Assembly (NCBI GenBank): GCA_029782355.1
Contig: JAKOUY010000023.1
Span: forward strand, 124,001 to 188,000
DNA length: 64,000 bases
Direction: 5' to 3'
From: Actinomycetes bacterium
GTDB taxonomy: Bacteria > Actinomycetota > Acidimicrobiia > Acidimicrobiales > Ilumatobacteraceae
Shown here: piece by piece, positions 37,669 through 45,909 of the stretch
Numbering within the stretch: the first letter of the stretch is position 1
How the letters are laid out: the number at the start of each line of letters is the position of its first letter
Notes under the pieces: generated by a model
Databases searched by the model: none
Told to the model about the DNA's origin: nothing
Seen by the model: the letters and a program-made list of their open reading frames with translations, nothing else
Made by a program: the position numbers and the translations under genes

Positions 37669-38681
37669 CGGGATTGGCGGACGCGCGAGATGGCGGTGGG
37701 CAGGACGATGACGATGACCACGATCCAGGTGATCACGGTCTGCAGGTAGTCGTCGATCGAGGTCTGGTTGAGCCCGGTCTCGAGCACCCGGAAGAGGACC
37801 ACGCCGATCATCGTCCCGGGCAGGTTCGGCCGGCCGTCACGCAGGAAGGCCATGCCGATGAACACCGCGGCGATCGACTGCAGCATCAGCGGGGCCGGGG
37901 CGGTCAGGTTCGCGGTGCCCAGGTAGGCGGCCTGGGTCAGCCCGGCGATCGCCGAGCCGAACCCGCAGATCACGAAGGCGATCCACTTGACCCGCCGGAC
38001 GTTGATGCCGCTGTTGCGGGCGGCGTCGATGTTGCCGCCCACGGCGTACATCCGCCGCCCGAGCGGGGTGTGGTCGAGGAGGACCAGCACGGCGAGGGCG
38101 ACGCCGGCGGCGACGAACAGCCGGTTGGGGATGCCCCACACCTCGCCCTGGCCGGGCGCCACGAAGTTGTTCTTCACCAGGCTGTACACCGGCTTGCCCT
38201 TGGTCCGGTAGGCGGCCAGGTTCTGGTAGACCTCGTTCATCGCCAGCGTGGCGACGAACGCCAGGATGCCGGCGAAGCTGACCAGCAGTCCGTTGGCGGC
38301 CCCGCAGGCCAGGCCGACCGCCAGGCACAGCAGCACGGCGACCAGCAGTGACCCCGGTGCCTTGGGTTGGCCGTCGATGGTCTGGGTGTTGATGATCGTC
38401 GCCGCCGCGCCGGTGGCCAGGGCCGCCATCCCGCCGACGGAGAGGTCGAACTCGCCGATCACCATGACCACGGTCTGCACGCTGGCGACGATGGCCAGGA
38501 AGGTGACCTGGCCGAGGATGTTCGACAGCACGTTGGTGCGGGTCAGGTAGGTGCTCGGATAGAGCGCGCCGAACAGGCCGAACACGGCCAGCAGGGCGAT
38601 CATCCCGGCCAGCGGCCGAGCCCGGTGCCCGACCCGGACCAGCACGCTGCCCGGCGCAGCCCCGTCGGCGGCGGTGCTCAC
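37665..38681 (-). CDS. Sugar ABC transporter permease (RbsC family)
   Basis: 338 residues, about eight to ten TM helices. GEFDLSVGGMAALATGAAA and GGNIDAARNSGINVRRVKW are the diagnostic RbsC/XylH-type motifs (the EAA-like loop coupling to the ATPase). GTG start overlapping the ATPase stop. Forms the membrane channel of the importer with the ATPase and binding protein in the same operon. Confidence 0.92.
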   Translation of the reverse strand: MSTAADGAAPGSVLVRVGHRARPLAGMIALLAVFGLFGALYPSTYLTRTNVLSNILGQVTFLAIVASVQTVVMVIGEFDLSVGGMAALATGAAATIINTQTIDGQPKAPGSLLVAVLLCLAVGLACGAANGLLVSFAGILAFVATLAMNEVYQNLAAYRTKGKPVYSLVKNNFVAPGQGEVWGIPNRLFVAAGVALAVLVLLDHTPLGRRMYAVGGNIDAARNSGINVRRVKWIAFVICGFGSAIAGLTQAAYLGTANLTAPAPLMLQSIAAVFIGMAFLRDGRPNLPGTMIGVVLFRVLETGLNQTSIDDYLQTVITWIVVIVIVLPTAISRVRQSR

Positions 38682-40204
38682 GCGGCCGTCCGGTAGCAGG
38701 CCAGCAGCAGGTCGTGCTCGGTGGTCGACGCCGGGTCGTGCCAGCTGACCGCCCGGCCGTCGTGCATGACCAGGATCCGGTCGCACAGGCCGAGCAGTTC
38801 GGGCAGCTCGCTGGACACCACGATCACCGCCGAGCCGGCGTCGGCGCGCCGGCGGATCAGGTGGTAGATCTCGCGCTTCGTTCCCACGTCGACGCCGCGG
38901 GTCGGCTCGTCCAGCAGCAACACCGTCGGATGGGTTGCCAGGGTCTTGGCCAGGACGACCTTCTGCTGGTTGCCGCCCGACAGGGTCAGCACCGGCTGGT
39001 CGATCGACCGGCGGCGCACGCCGATGTCGTCGGCGGCGCCCGTGGCGTGGCGCCGGGCCGGGCGCCGGGCGATCAGCACCCGGCCGTGGGTGAAGCGCGA
39101 CAGGGTGGTCAGGTTGACGTTGCGCTCGATGCTGTCGGGCACCAGCCCGTCGGCGCGCCGCTCCTGGGGAACGAAGCCGACGCCGGCAGCCTGAGCCTCG
39201 GCCACCGAGCGCGGCCGGTAGGTCTGCCCGCCGACGGTCATCGTCCCGTGGCGTGGGCGCTGCGCCCCTCCGATCATCCGGATCAGCTCGCTGCGCCCGC
39301 TGCCGGCCAGGCCGGCGATGCCGACGATCTCGCCGCGACCGACCTCGAGGTCGACCTCGATCGCCCGCCGGCCGGTCAGCCCGCGGATCGCCAGGGCGGC
39401 GGCCGGCGCACCCGCCGAGGCGGGCCGGTCGGGGAACATCGCGTCCATCGCCCGGCCGACCATCGCCCGGACCAGTTCGGGGATGGTCGCCTCACCGACC
39501 AGCCCGCCGGCCACCACCCGACCATTGCGCAGCATCGTGTAGTCGTCGGCGATCGCCTTGACCTCCTCCAGGCGGTGGCTGACGTAGAGCACGGCGACCC
39601 CGTCGGCCACCAGCCGGCGGATCACCTCGAACAGGCGGGACGTCTCGGCGTCGGTCAGCGCCGCGGTCGGTTCGTCGAGGATCAGGACGGTGGCGTCCGT
39701 CGACAGCGCCCGGGCGATCGCCGTCATCGTCATCTCCACCGGGCTGAGCCGGGACGCGTCGCGGCCGACGTCGACGTGCTGTCCGAGCCGCTCCAGCAGC
39801 ACCGCGGCCCGCCGGTCGAGCTCGGCGAAGTGCACCAACCCGGCGCGGGTGGGCAGCGGGCGGCCGAGAAAGATGTTCTCGGCCACCGACAGCCCGGGCA
39901 CGATCGCCAGCTCCTGGTACAGCGTGGCGATGCCGTGGTGCAGGGCCACGGCCGGCGTGGTCAGCTCCACCGGCTCGCCGTCGAGGGACACGGTGCCGTC
40001 GTCGGGCTGCAGCACGCCGCTCAGGATCTTGATGAGCGTCGACTTGCCGGCCCCGTTCTCGCCGAGCAGGGCGTGGACCCGTCCGGGGCGCAACGCCAGG
40101 TCGACGCCGTCCAGCACGGTCACCCCGCCGAAGCGCTTGGTGGCCTGGCGGACGGTCAGGCGCTCGGCCGCCGGCGCGTCGTCGCTCTGGCCGTCGCTCC
40201 CCAC
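38678..40204 (-). CDS. Sugar ABC transporter ATP-binding protein (RbsA family, two ABC domains)
   Basis: 508 residues, the fused double-ABC form. First domain has Walker A GENGAGKST and signature LSPVEMTMTAIARAL; the second lacks a perfect P-loop (GLAGSGRSELIRM) as in RbsA and has the signature LSGGNQQKVVLAKTLA and Walker B VLLLDEPTRGVDVG. GTG start; first gene of the minus-strand operon, 21 bp from the divergent kinase gene. A start a few codons later is possible. Confidence 0.92.
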   Translation of the reverse strand: MGSDGQSDDAPAAERLTVRQATKRFGGVTVLDGVDLALRPGRVHALLGENGAGKSTLIKILSGVLQPDDGTVSLDGEPVELTTPAVALHHGIATLYQELAIVPGLSVAENIFLGRPLPTRAGLVHFAELDRRAAVLLERLGQHVDVGRDASRLSPVEMTMTAIARALSTDATVLILDEPTAALTDAETSRLFEVIRRLVADGVAVLYVSHRLEEVKAIADDYTMLRNGRVVAGGLVGEATIPELVRAMVGRAMDAMFPDRPASAGAPAAALAIRGLTGRRAIEVDLEVGRGEIVGIAGLAGSGRSELIRMIGGAQRPRHGTMTVGGQTYRPRSVAEAQAAGVGFVPQERRADGLVPDSIERNVNLTTLSRFTHGRVLIARRPARRHATGAADDIGVRRRSIDQPVLTLSGGNQQKVVLAKTLATHPTVLLLDEPTRGVDVGTKREIYHLIRRRADAGSAVIVVSSELPELLGLCDRILVMHDGRAVSWHDPASTTEHDLLLACYRTAA

Positions 40205-40211
40205 GGCCGCT

Positions 40212-40217
40212 TATCTT
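40212..40217 (+). promoter_or_regulatory. Probable -10 element (TATCTT) of the plus-strand kinase operon
   Basis: TATCTT ends 8 nt before the ATG at 40226, inside the 21-bp gap separating two divergent operons. The -35 region therefore lies in the ATPase coding sequence. Confidence 0.5.
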
Positions 40218-40225
40218 GACGAACC

Positions 40226-41779
40226 ATGGAGTCGAGGGGCAAGCACGCCCGGCTGTACTGCGGCGTCGACGTGGGCACGCAGGGATCCAAGGCCGGGATC
40301 TACGACGCCGACGGCGCCTGCCTGGCCAGCGGCTACGCCGAGCACGCCTTCGACCATCTCCGTCCCGGATGGGTGGAGATGGATCCGGCGCAGGTGCTCG
40401 ACGCCGCCGTTGCGGCCATTCGCACGGCGACCAGCGCCCTCGGTGCCCGCGCCGCCGACGTCGCCGCCATCGCCCTGTCCGGCATCCTCTGCGGTCCCGT
40501 GTTCGTCGACCGGGACTGGGTGCCGGTGCGACCGATCATCCCGTTCCTCGACACCCGGGCCCAGGACGAGCTGACCTGGTTGCGCACCGAGGTCGAGCCG
40601 CTGTGGGAGACCGAGTCGGCCAACGCCTCGCTGGACACCTACGTGATGGCGACGACCTACGAGTGGGTCCGCCGCCACGAGCCGGAGCGCTTCGCCCGCA
40701 TCGCCAAGATCCTCTCCCTGGCGCCGTATGTGGCCGGTTGCCTCGGTGGACTCGAGGCGCGGGACGCGTTCACCGACCCGTCGCACCTGTCGGGATGGAT
40801 CGTCGGGTGGGATGCGGCCACCGGTCGGGTCAGCGAGCGCCAGATCGCCGCCCTCGGTATCCACCCCGAGCACTGCCCGCGTGTGGTGGCCCCGACCGAG
40901 ATCGTCGCCACGCTGACCGAGGCGATGGCCGAGCGCTGCGGGCTGCGTCCCGGCATCGCCATCGGTGCCGGGGCCGGCGACGTCATGCAGAGCAACCTGT
41001 CGGCCGGCCTGACCCGATCGGGGTTGGCCACCGACGTCGCCGGGACCGCCAGCATCCTCACCGTCGGGGTCGACGCGCCGATCCCGGCCGTCACCGCCGT
41101 CCCGGGCATGCTGTACTCGCTCGGCACGCTGCCCGGCCAGGCGCTGTACTGGGGTTACGTCAAGGCCGGCGGCCTGTCGCTGCGCTGGCTGCGTGATCAG
41201 GTGCTGGGACGTCCCGGCGACGACGCCGCCTACGCCCACTACGACGGGCTCGCCGAGCGCGCCGAGCCGGGGTCCGGTGGCGTGCTGTTCGCCCCCTACC
41301 TGTCGGGCGGCAACCCGGACAACCCGGATGCCTCGGGGACCTGGCTGGGCATGACCCTGGCCACCGGCCTGCCCGAGCTGTGGCGCTCGATGCTGGAGGC
41401 GATCGCCTTCGAGTACGCCGACTTCCTCGGCGCCTTCGCCGCCAACGGGGTCTCCGTCGACGCCGTGCTCGCCGTCGGCGGCGGTGCCCGGTCGGGGTTG
41501 TGGAACCAGATCAAGGCCGACGCCACCGGCGTGCCGTGGCGGGTGCCCGGCCGCCAGGACGGGGCGGTGCTGGCCGACGCCGCCCTCGCCGCCGTGGCCG
41601 TGGGCGACCTCGACGACCTGGCGGCGACCGTCGAGGCCTGGGTCCACGGCGGCTCGGAGCGCGCGCCACGCCCCGAGGTGGTCCAGCAGTACGCGGCGAT
41701 CCGGGCTCGTCGGGCGGCGTTGCTCGACGGGCCGCTGCGCTCGGTATTTTCGACAGTGGCCGGCCGGCCCAGCGCATGA
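40226..41779 (+). CDS. FGGY-family carbohydrate kinase
   Basis: 517 residues. CGVDVGTQGSKAGIYDADG is the N-terminal ATPase motif; PGWVEMDPAQVLDAAVAAIR and IALSGILCGPVFVDRDW follow; GGVLFAPYLSGGNPDNPD and VLAVGGGARSGLWNQIKADA are the C-terminal FGGY signature. It differs clearly from the kinase at 36172 and is closer to xylulo-/erythritol-type kinases. First gene of an operon with acireductone dioxygenase, enolase-phosphatase, a GlpD/EryB-like dehydrogenase and a CDF transporter. Its phosphorylated product is presumably the substrate of one of these. Leaderless-type promoter. Confidence 0.88.
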   Translation: MESRGKHARLYCGVDVGTQGSKAGIYDADGACLASGYAEHAFDHLRPGWVEMDPAQVLDAAVAAIRTATSALGARAADVAAIALSGILCGPVFVDRDWVPVRPIIPFLDTRAQDELTWLRTEVEPLWETESANASLDTYVMATTYEWVRRHEPERFARIAKILSLAPYVAGCLGGLEARDAFTDPSHLSGWIVGWDAATGRVSERQIAALGIHPEHCPRVVAPTEIVATLTEAMAERCGLRPGIAIGAGAGDVMQSNLSAGLTRSGLATDVAGTASILTVGVDAPIPAVTAVPGMLYSLGTLPGQALYWGYVKAGGLSLRWLRDQVLGRPGDDAAYAHYDGLAERAEPGSGGVLFAPYLSGGNPDNPDASGTWLGMTLATGLPELWRSMLEAIAFEYADFLGAFAANGVSVDAVLAVGGGARSGLWNQIKADATGVPWRVPGRQDGAVLADAALAAVAVGDLDDLAATVEAWVHGGSERAPRPEVVQQYAAIRARRAALLDGPLRSVFSTVAGRPSA

Positions 41780-41810
41780 GGCGCGGTCGCCACCCGAGAG
41801 GAGTCCGACG

Positions 41811-42383
41811 ATGACCAAGCTGCGGATCACCACCACCGACGACCCGGCCACGCCGATCGCCGAGTACTGCGATCCGGGGCAGATCGCCGCTGCGCTCGGT
41901 GCGGTCGGCGTCGACTACGGGCGTTGGGAGGCCAGCGCCGATCTGCCCGCCGATGCCGGCCAGGACGAGGTGTTGGCGGCCTATGCCGCCGACGTCGCCC
42001 GGCTGGCCGAGCGCGGCTACGCCACCGTCGACGTCGCCCGGATGTCACTCGATCCATCCGCGCCCGGCGCTGCCGAGCAGATCGCCGCGGCCCGCGGCAA
42101 GTTCCTGGCCGAGCACACCCATGCCGACGACGAGATCCGCTTCTTCGTCGAGGGGGCCGGCGCGTTCTACCTGCACCTCGGCGAGCAGGTGCACACCGTG
42201 CTGTGCCAGCAGGGCGACTACCTGTCGGTCCCCGCCGGGACGACCCATTGGTTCGACATGGGCAGCTCCCCGCGGTTCACCGCGATCCGCTTCTTCCAGT
42301 CGCCCGACGGGTGGGTGGGTGAGTTCACCGGCAGCGACATCGCCACCCGGTTCCCGAGCTACGACGAGCTGGCCGCCTCGTGA
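41811..42383 (+). CDS. mtnD: Acireductone dioxygenase
   Basis: 190 residues, cupin fold. Metal ligands are His102, His104, Glu108 (EHTHADDEIRFFVEG) and His146 (PAGTTHWFDMG), the complete ARD set. With Fe(II) ARD cleaves acireductone to the 2-oxoacid and formate; with Ni(II) to CO, formate and a shorter acid. GAGAGGAG precedes the ATG by 8 nt. It overlaps the enolase-phosphatase gene by 4 bp, so both act on the same intermediate. None of the other methionine-salvage genes (mtnA, mtnB, mtnE, mtnK, mtnP) is in the window, so the physiological substrate is open. Confidence 0.95.
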   Translation: MTKLRITTTDDPATPIAEYCDPGQIAAALGAVGVDYGRWEASADLPADAGQDEVLAAYAADVARLAERGYATVDVARMSLDPSAPGAAEQIAAARGKFLAEHTHADDEIRFFVEGAGAFYLHLGEQVHTVLCQQGDYLSVPAGTTHWFDMGSSPRFTAIRFFQSPDGWVGEFTGSDIATRFPSYDELAAS

Positions 42384-43093
42384 TCCGCTGCGTGGTCGTC
42401 GACATCGAGGGCACGACCTCGTCGACGTGGTTCGTCCAGGACACCCTGTACCCGTACTCCCGGCGGCACTTCGCCCGCTACCTGGCCGAGCACCACCAGC
42501 GCCCCGACGTGGCGGCGATGATCGATCACGTCCGCCGGCTGGCCGGCGAGCCGGATGCCGATCTGGGCCGGGTCGAGTGGTGGTTGAACCAGTGGCTGGA
42601 CGGGGACCAGAAGGTGACCCCGCTGAAGGCCTTCCAGGGGTGGATCTGGTCCGAGGGATTCGCCGCCGGCGAGCTGACCTCGCACTTCTTCGACGACGCG
42701 CTGCCGGCCATGCGCCGCTGGCATGCCGCCGGCCTGGAGCTGGATATCTTCTCCTCCGGATCGGTGAACGCCCAGCGGGCCTGGTTCGGCAACACGCCGG
42801 AGGGGTCGATCCTCGACCTGATCACCCACCACTTCGACACCGAGAACACCGGCCCGAAGCGGGAGGCCGAGAGCTACCGGACGATCGCCGCGGCCGTCGG
42901 GCAACCGCCGGCCGCGATCGTGTTCCTCAGCGATCTGGTCGCCGAGCTGGACGCCGCGCGGGAGGCCGGCCTGCAGACCGTCGGTGTCCGCCGGGCCGGC
43001 GACGAGCACTACGACCGTGGCGTCGGCGACCATCCGTCGATCACCTCGTTCGACCAGCTCGACCTGACCGGCGCGGTGGTGAGCGCCCGATGA
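42380..43093 (+). CDS. mtnC: Acireductone synthase (2,3-diketo-1-phosphate enolase-phosphatase)
   Basis: 237 residues, HAD superfamily. Motif I is VVVDIEGTTSS with Asp8 and Glu10, the diagnostic DxEGT of MtnC; motif II is DIFSSGSVNAQ; motif III Lys is in NTGPKREAESY; motif IV VFLSDLVAELDAAREAG. The Mg-dependent enzyme enolises and then dephosphorylates a 2,3-diketo-alkyl-1-phosphate to acireductone. GTG start in a GTGA with mtnD; ATGA overlap with the downstream dehydrogenase. Confidence 0.95.
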   Translation: MIRCVVVDIEGTTSSTWFVQDTLYPYSRRHFARYLAEHHQRPDVAAMIDHVRRLAGEPDADLGRVEWWLNQWLDGDQKVTPLKAFQGWIWSEGFAAGELTSHFFDDALPAMRRWHAAGLELDIFSSGSVNAQRAWFGNTPEGSILDLITHHFDTENTGPKREAESYRTIAAAVGQPPAAIVFLSDLVAELDAAREAGLQTVGVRRAGDEHYDRGVGDHPSITSFDQLDLTGAVVSAR

Positions 43094-44832
43094 CTCGCAT
43101 CGAGCGCAACCTGGCCTGGCTCGACGAGGCCTACGACGTGGTGGTCATCGGCGGCGGGATCACCGGCGTCAACGTGGCGCGGGAACTCGCCGGGCGCGGT
43201 GTGGGCGTCCTGCTGGTCGACAAGGGCGATGTCGGCCACGGCACCAGCTCGGCCACCACCAAGTACATCCACGGCGGGATCCGCTACCTGGAGAGCTACG
43301 AGTTCGCCGTCGTGCGCGAGAGCCTGCGCGAGCGCCGGTTCCTGACGCTGGCTGCCCCGCACCTGATCAGCCAGCGCCGCTTCCTGATGCCGGCGTGGTC
43401 GTGGAGCAAGCCGCCGGCCACCCTGATCGGCGCCGGTGTCGGGCTGTACACCGCGCTGGGCTTCGATCGCAACCGGGACGTGCCCGAACGGTACGAGACC
43501 CCCCTGCCGCGCTGGTTGTCGAAGAAGCGTCTGCTGGCCGCCGTGCCGTGGCTGGACCCCAGCGGGCTGCGCGGTGCCTTCGCCTATCACGACACGCTGA
43601 ACATCCATCCGGAGCGGCTGTTGCTGGCGCTGGTCAACTCGGCCGTCGCCAGTGGCGCCCGGGTGCTGACCTACGTCGAGGCCATCGGCTTCGTCACCGA
43701 ACCCGTCGGCGACGGCGGGGACGTGGAGGTGACGGGCGTCGAGCTGACCGATCGGCTGGGCGGCGGGCACCACGTCGTGCGCGCCAAGGCGGTGGTCAAC
43801 GCCGGCGGGCCGTGGATGGACGTCGTGCTGCGCGCCCTGGGGCGCGACCTCGGCGTCGGCGTGCGCCGCAGCAAGGGTGTCCACCTGCTGACCACGCCGA
43901 TCGGCGGGACGGCGGGGGAGGACACGGTGTTCGCCCGGGCTCGCGACGGCCGCCACGTCATCGTCTCGCCGTGGGAGGGCCACCACTTCATCGGGCCGAC
44001 GGACACCCCGGTCGACACCGACCCGGACGAGACCCGGGCGGTGGCCGACGACGTCGCCGAGATCCTCGGGACGGTGAACGACACGATCGGTGACCCGCAG
44101 CGCCGGTTGACGGTGGACGACGTCCGCCACGTCACCGTGGGCATCCGCCCGCTGATCGTCGAGCAGGGCAAGGACTCCTACGCCACCAGCCGGCGCCACG
44201 AGCTGTACGACCACCGCAAGTCCGGCGTCCACCGGCTGTGGTCGATCGGTGGAGGCAAGTGGACCACCGGCCGGGCTCTCGGCGTCGAGACCGCCGAGGC
44301 GCTGCTGGAGTCCGACGCCCTCGACGGCGTCGCCCACCATCCCTTCGACTCCCGCCGGGTCGGCGTGGTCAACGGCTTCGGGTGGGCGGTGGACCCCGAG
44401 CCGTTCCTGGAGGCCAGCGTGCGCGGCCGGGCCGAGTTGCCCCTCGACGAGGCGACGCGTGACCACCTCGCCCGGCTGTACGGCACCGACGCCGACCGGG
44501 TGCTCGACCTGATCGGTGCCGACCCCCGCTTGGCCGAGCCGGTGACGGCGCGCCCCGGGTGCCGCGACATCAAGGCCCAGGCCCTGTTCGCCGTGACCGA
44601 CGAGGGCGCCCAGACGCTGGCCGATGTGGTCGATCGGCGCCTGGTGCTCGGCACCCTCGGGCAGGTCCGCGGCGACGAGCTGGCCACGGTGGCCGAGGTC
44701 ATCGGACCCGTGCTCGGCTGGGACGCCACTCGCCGGGCCGCCGAGGTCGACGCCGAGCTGGCCGTCCGCGAGGCCCGCCGGGCCCTATGGTGCCAGCCGG
44801 CCGCCGGCTCGACGCCGACCGTGGAGCGATGA
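43090..44832 (+). CDS. FAD-dependent glycerol-3-phosphate dehydrogenase family protein (GlpD/EryB-like)
   Basis: 580 residues. FAD-binding VVIGGGITGVNVARELAGRG near 17-36, then TSSATTKYIHGGIRYLE, AVVNAGGPWMDVV, and the closing RLWSIGGGKWTTGR, all as in GlpD. The C-terminal ~150 residues are the DAO_C cap (EATRDHLARLYGTDADRVL, CRDIKAQALFAVTDEGAQTLADVVDRR). It may oxidise glycerol-3-phosphate, or, in this operon, a polyol phosphate as EryB does with erythritol-4-phosphate, passing electrons to quinones. ATGA overlaps on both ends couple it to mtnC and the CDF gene. Confidence 0.88.
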   Translation: MTRIERNLAWLDEAYDVVVIGGGITGVNVARELAGRGVGVLLVDKGDVGHGTSSATTKYIHGGIRYLESYEFAVVRESLRERRFLTLAAPHLISQRRFLMPAWSWSKPPATLIGAGVGLYTALGFDRNRDVPERYETPLPRWLSKKRLLAAVPWLDPSGLRGAFAYHDTLNIHPERLLLALVNSAVASGARVLTYVEAIGFVTEPVGDGGDVEVTGVELTDRLGGGHHVVRAKAVVNAGGPWMDVVLRALGRDLGVGVRRSKGVHLLTTPIGGTAGEDTVFARARDGRHVIVSPWEGHHFIGPTDTPVDTDPDETRAVADDVAEILGTVNDTIGDPQRRLTVDDVRHVTVGIRPLIVEQGKDSYATSRRHELYDHRKSGVHRLWSIGGGKWTTGRALGVETAEALLESDALDGVAHHPFDSRRVGVVNGFGWAVDPEPFLEASVRGRAELPLDEATRDHLARLYGTDADRVLDLIGADPRLAEPVTARPGCRDIKAQALFAVTDEGAQTLADVVDRRLVLGTLGQVRGDELATVAEVIGPVLGWDATRRAAEVDAELAVREARRALWCQPAAGSTPTVER

Positions 44833-45764
44833 GCGAGGGGCCCGGCCATGCCCACGGGCACGGCCACCACCACGGGGGTGCGGCCCGGGCCGGATCACGC
44901 CATGCCGGCCGGCTGCGCTGGGCGTTGCTGCTGATCGTCGCCTTCATGGTCGTCCAGGTGGTCGTCGGCCTGGTCACCCGATCGCTGGCCGTGCTGTCCG
45001 ATGCCGGGCACATGGCCACCGATGCCTTCGGGCTGGGCATGTCGCTGGCGGCGATCTCGGCGGCGAACCGGGCGCGCACCGACGGCCACCGCACCTTCGG
45101 GCTGTACCGCCTGGAGATCCTGGCGGCGCTGGTCAACGCCTGCCTGCTGGTCGGCGTGGGGGTGTTCGTGCTGATCGAGGCGGTGCACCGCCTGCGAGGT
45201 GGTGGCCACGAGGTCGCCTCCGCACCGGTGCTGGTGATCGGCGTGATCGGCCTGGCGGTCAACCTGGCGGCGTTCGCCCTGCTGCGCGAGGGCGCGGCGG
45301 AGAGCATGAACGTGCGCGGCGCCTCGTTGGAGGTGATGAGCGACGCGCTCGGATCGCTCGGGGTGATCCTGTCGGCGGTGCTCACGGCCGTCGGCGGGTG
45401 GACGTGGGTGGATCCGCTGGTGGGGGCGGCGATCGGGTTGTTCATCCTGCCGCGGGCCGCGGCGCTGGGCCGGGACGCGCTGCGGGTGCTGGTCCAGGCC
45501 GCCCCGCACGGCATCGACGTGGCCGAGGTGCGCGCCACCCTGGCGGGCATCGACGGGGTCGAGGACGTCCACGACCTGCACGTCTGGACGCTGACCAGCG
45601 AGATGGACGTGTTGTCGGCGCACCTGGTGGTCGCCGATGCGGGGACCGGCCAGCGGGTCCTCGCCGACGGGCGCCGGGCCCTGGCCGAGCGGTTCCACCT
45701 CGACCATGCCACGCTGCAGGTCGAGGTCGGCCCGACCCACGAGTGTGAGGAGCTGACCTGGTGA
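44829..45764 (+). CDS. Cation diffusion facilitator (CDF) metal transporter
   Basis: 311 residues. His-rich N-terminus (HAHGHGHHHGG), six TM helices, cytoplasmic C-terminal domain ending ECEELTW. The TM2 half of the transport site is the standard His-x3-Asp (SDAGHMATDAFG), but TM5 has Glu-x3-Asp (LEVMSDALGSLG) where zinc CDFs have His-x3-Asp, so selectivity may differ from zinc. It is the last gene of the kinase-mtnD-mtnC-dehydrogenase operon, overlapping by 4 bp; ARD needs Fe or Ni and MtnC needs Mg. Confidence 0.9.
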   Translation: MSEGPGHAHGHGHHHGGAARAGSRHAGRLRWALLLIVAFMVVQVVVGLVTRSLAVLSDAGHMATDAFGLGMSLAAISAANRARTDGHRTFGLYRLEILAALVNACLLVGVGVFVLIEAVHRLRGGGHEVASAPVLVIGVIGLAVNLAAFALLREGAAESMNVRGASLEVMSDALGSLGVILSAVLTAVGGWTWVDPLVGAAIGLFILPRAAALGRDALRVLVQAAPHGIDVAEVRATLAGIDGVEDVHDLHVWTLTSEMDVLSAHLVVADAGTGQRVLADGRRALAERFHLDHATLQVEVGPTHECEELTW

Positions 45765-45802
45765 CCCGCCCGGCCGGCGCGGTCACGACCGCCCTCGCCA
45801 CT

Positions 45803-45838
45803 CCGCCGGCTCGGGTGCGTCCGCCGGCTCGGGTGCGT
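45803..45838. repeat. Two exact copies of an 18-bp repeat
   Basis: CCGCCGGCTCGGGTGCGT twice in tandem, with a partial third, in the intergenic gap between the CDF and cyclase genes. Confidence 0.8.
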
Positions 45839-45867
45839 CCGCCCCGGCTCGTCGCCGACTCATCACC

Positions 45868-45873
45868 TACAGT
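45868..45873 (+). promoter_or_regulatory. Probable -10 element (TACAGT) of the cyclase gene
   Basis: Gives a ~30-nt leader that includes AAGGAGG at 45899-45905 before the ATG at 45910, so this gene is not leaderless. Confidence 0.45.
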
Positions 45874-45909
45874 CGGCGGTCGGGTGACCGGACGTCGCAA
45901 GGAGGCACG

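Noticed and set aside
41899-44832. 977-residue frame starting inside the acireductone dioxygenase gene
   Set aside because: Its first ~400 residues are an out-of-frame shadow of mtnD and mtnC; only the part from 43090 is the real dehydrogenase.
45803-45838. 18-bp duplication before the cyclase gene as an operator
   Set aside because: Only two copies, no palindrome, and it lies about 30 bp upstream of the -10 without fixed relation to it; probably slippage.
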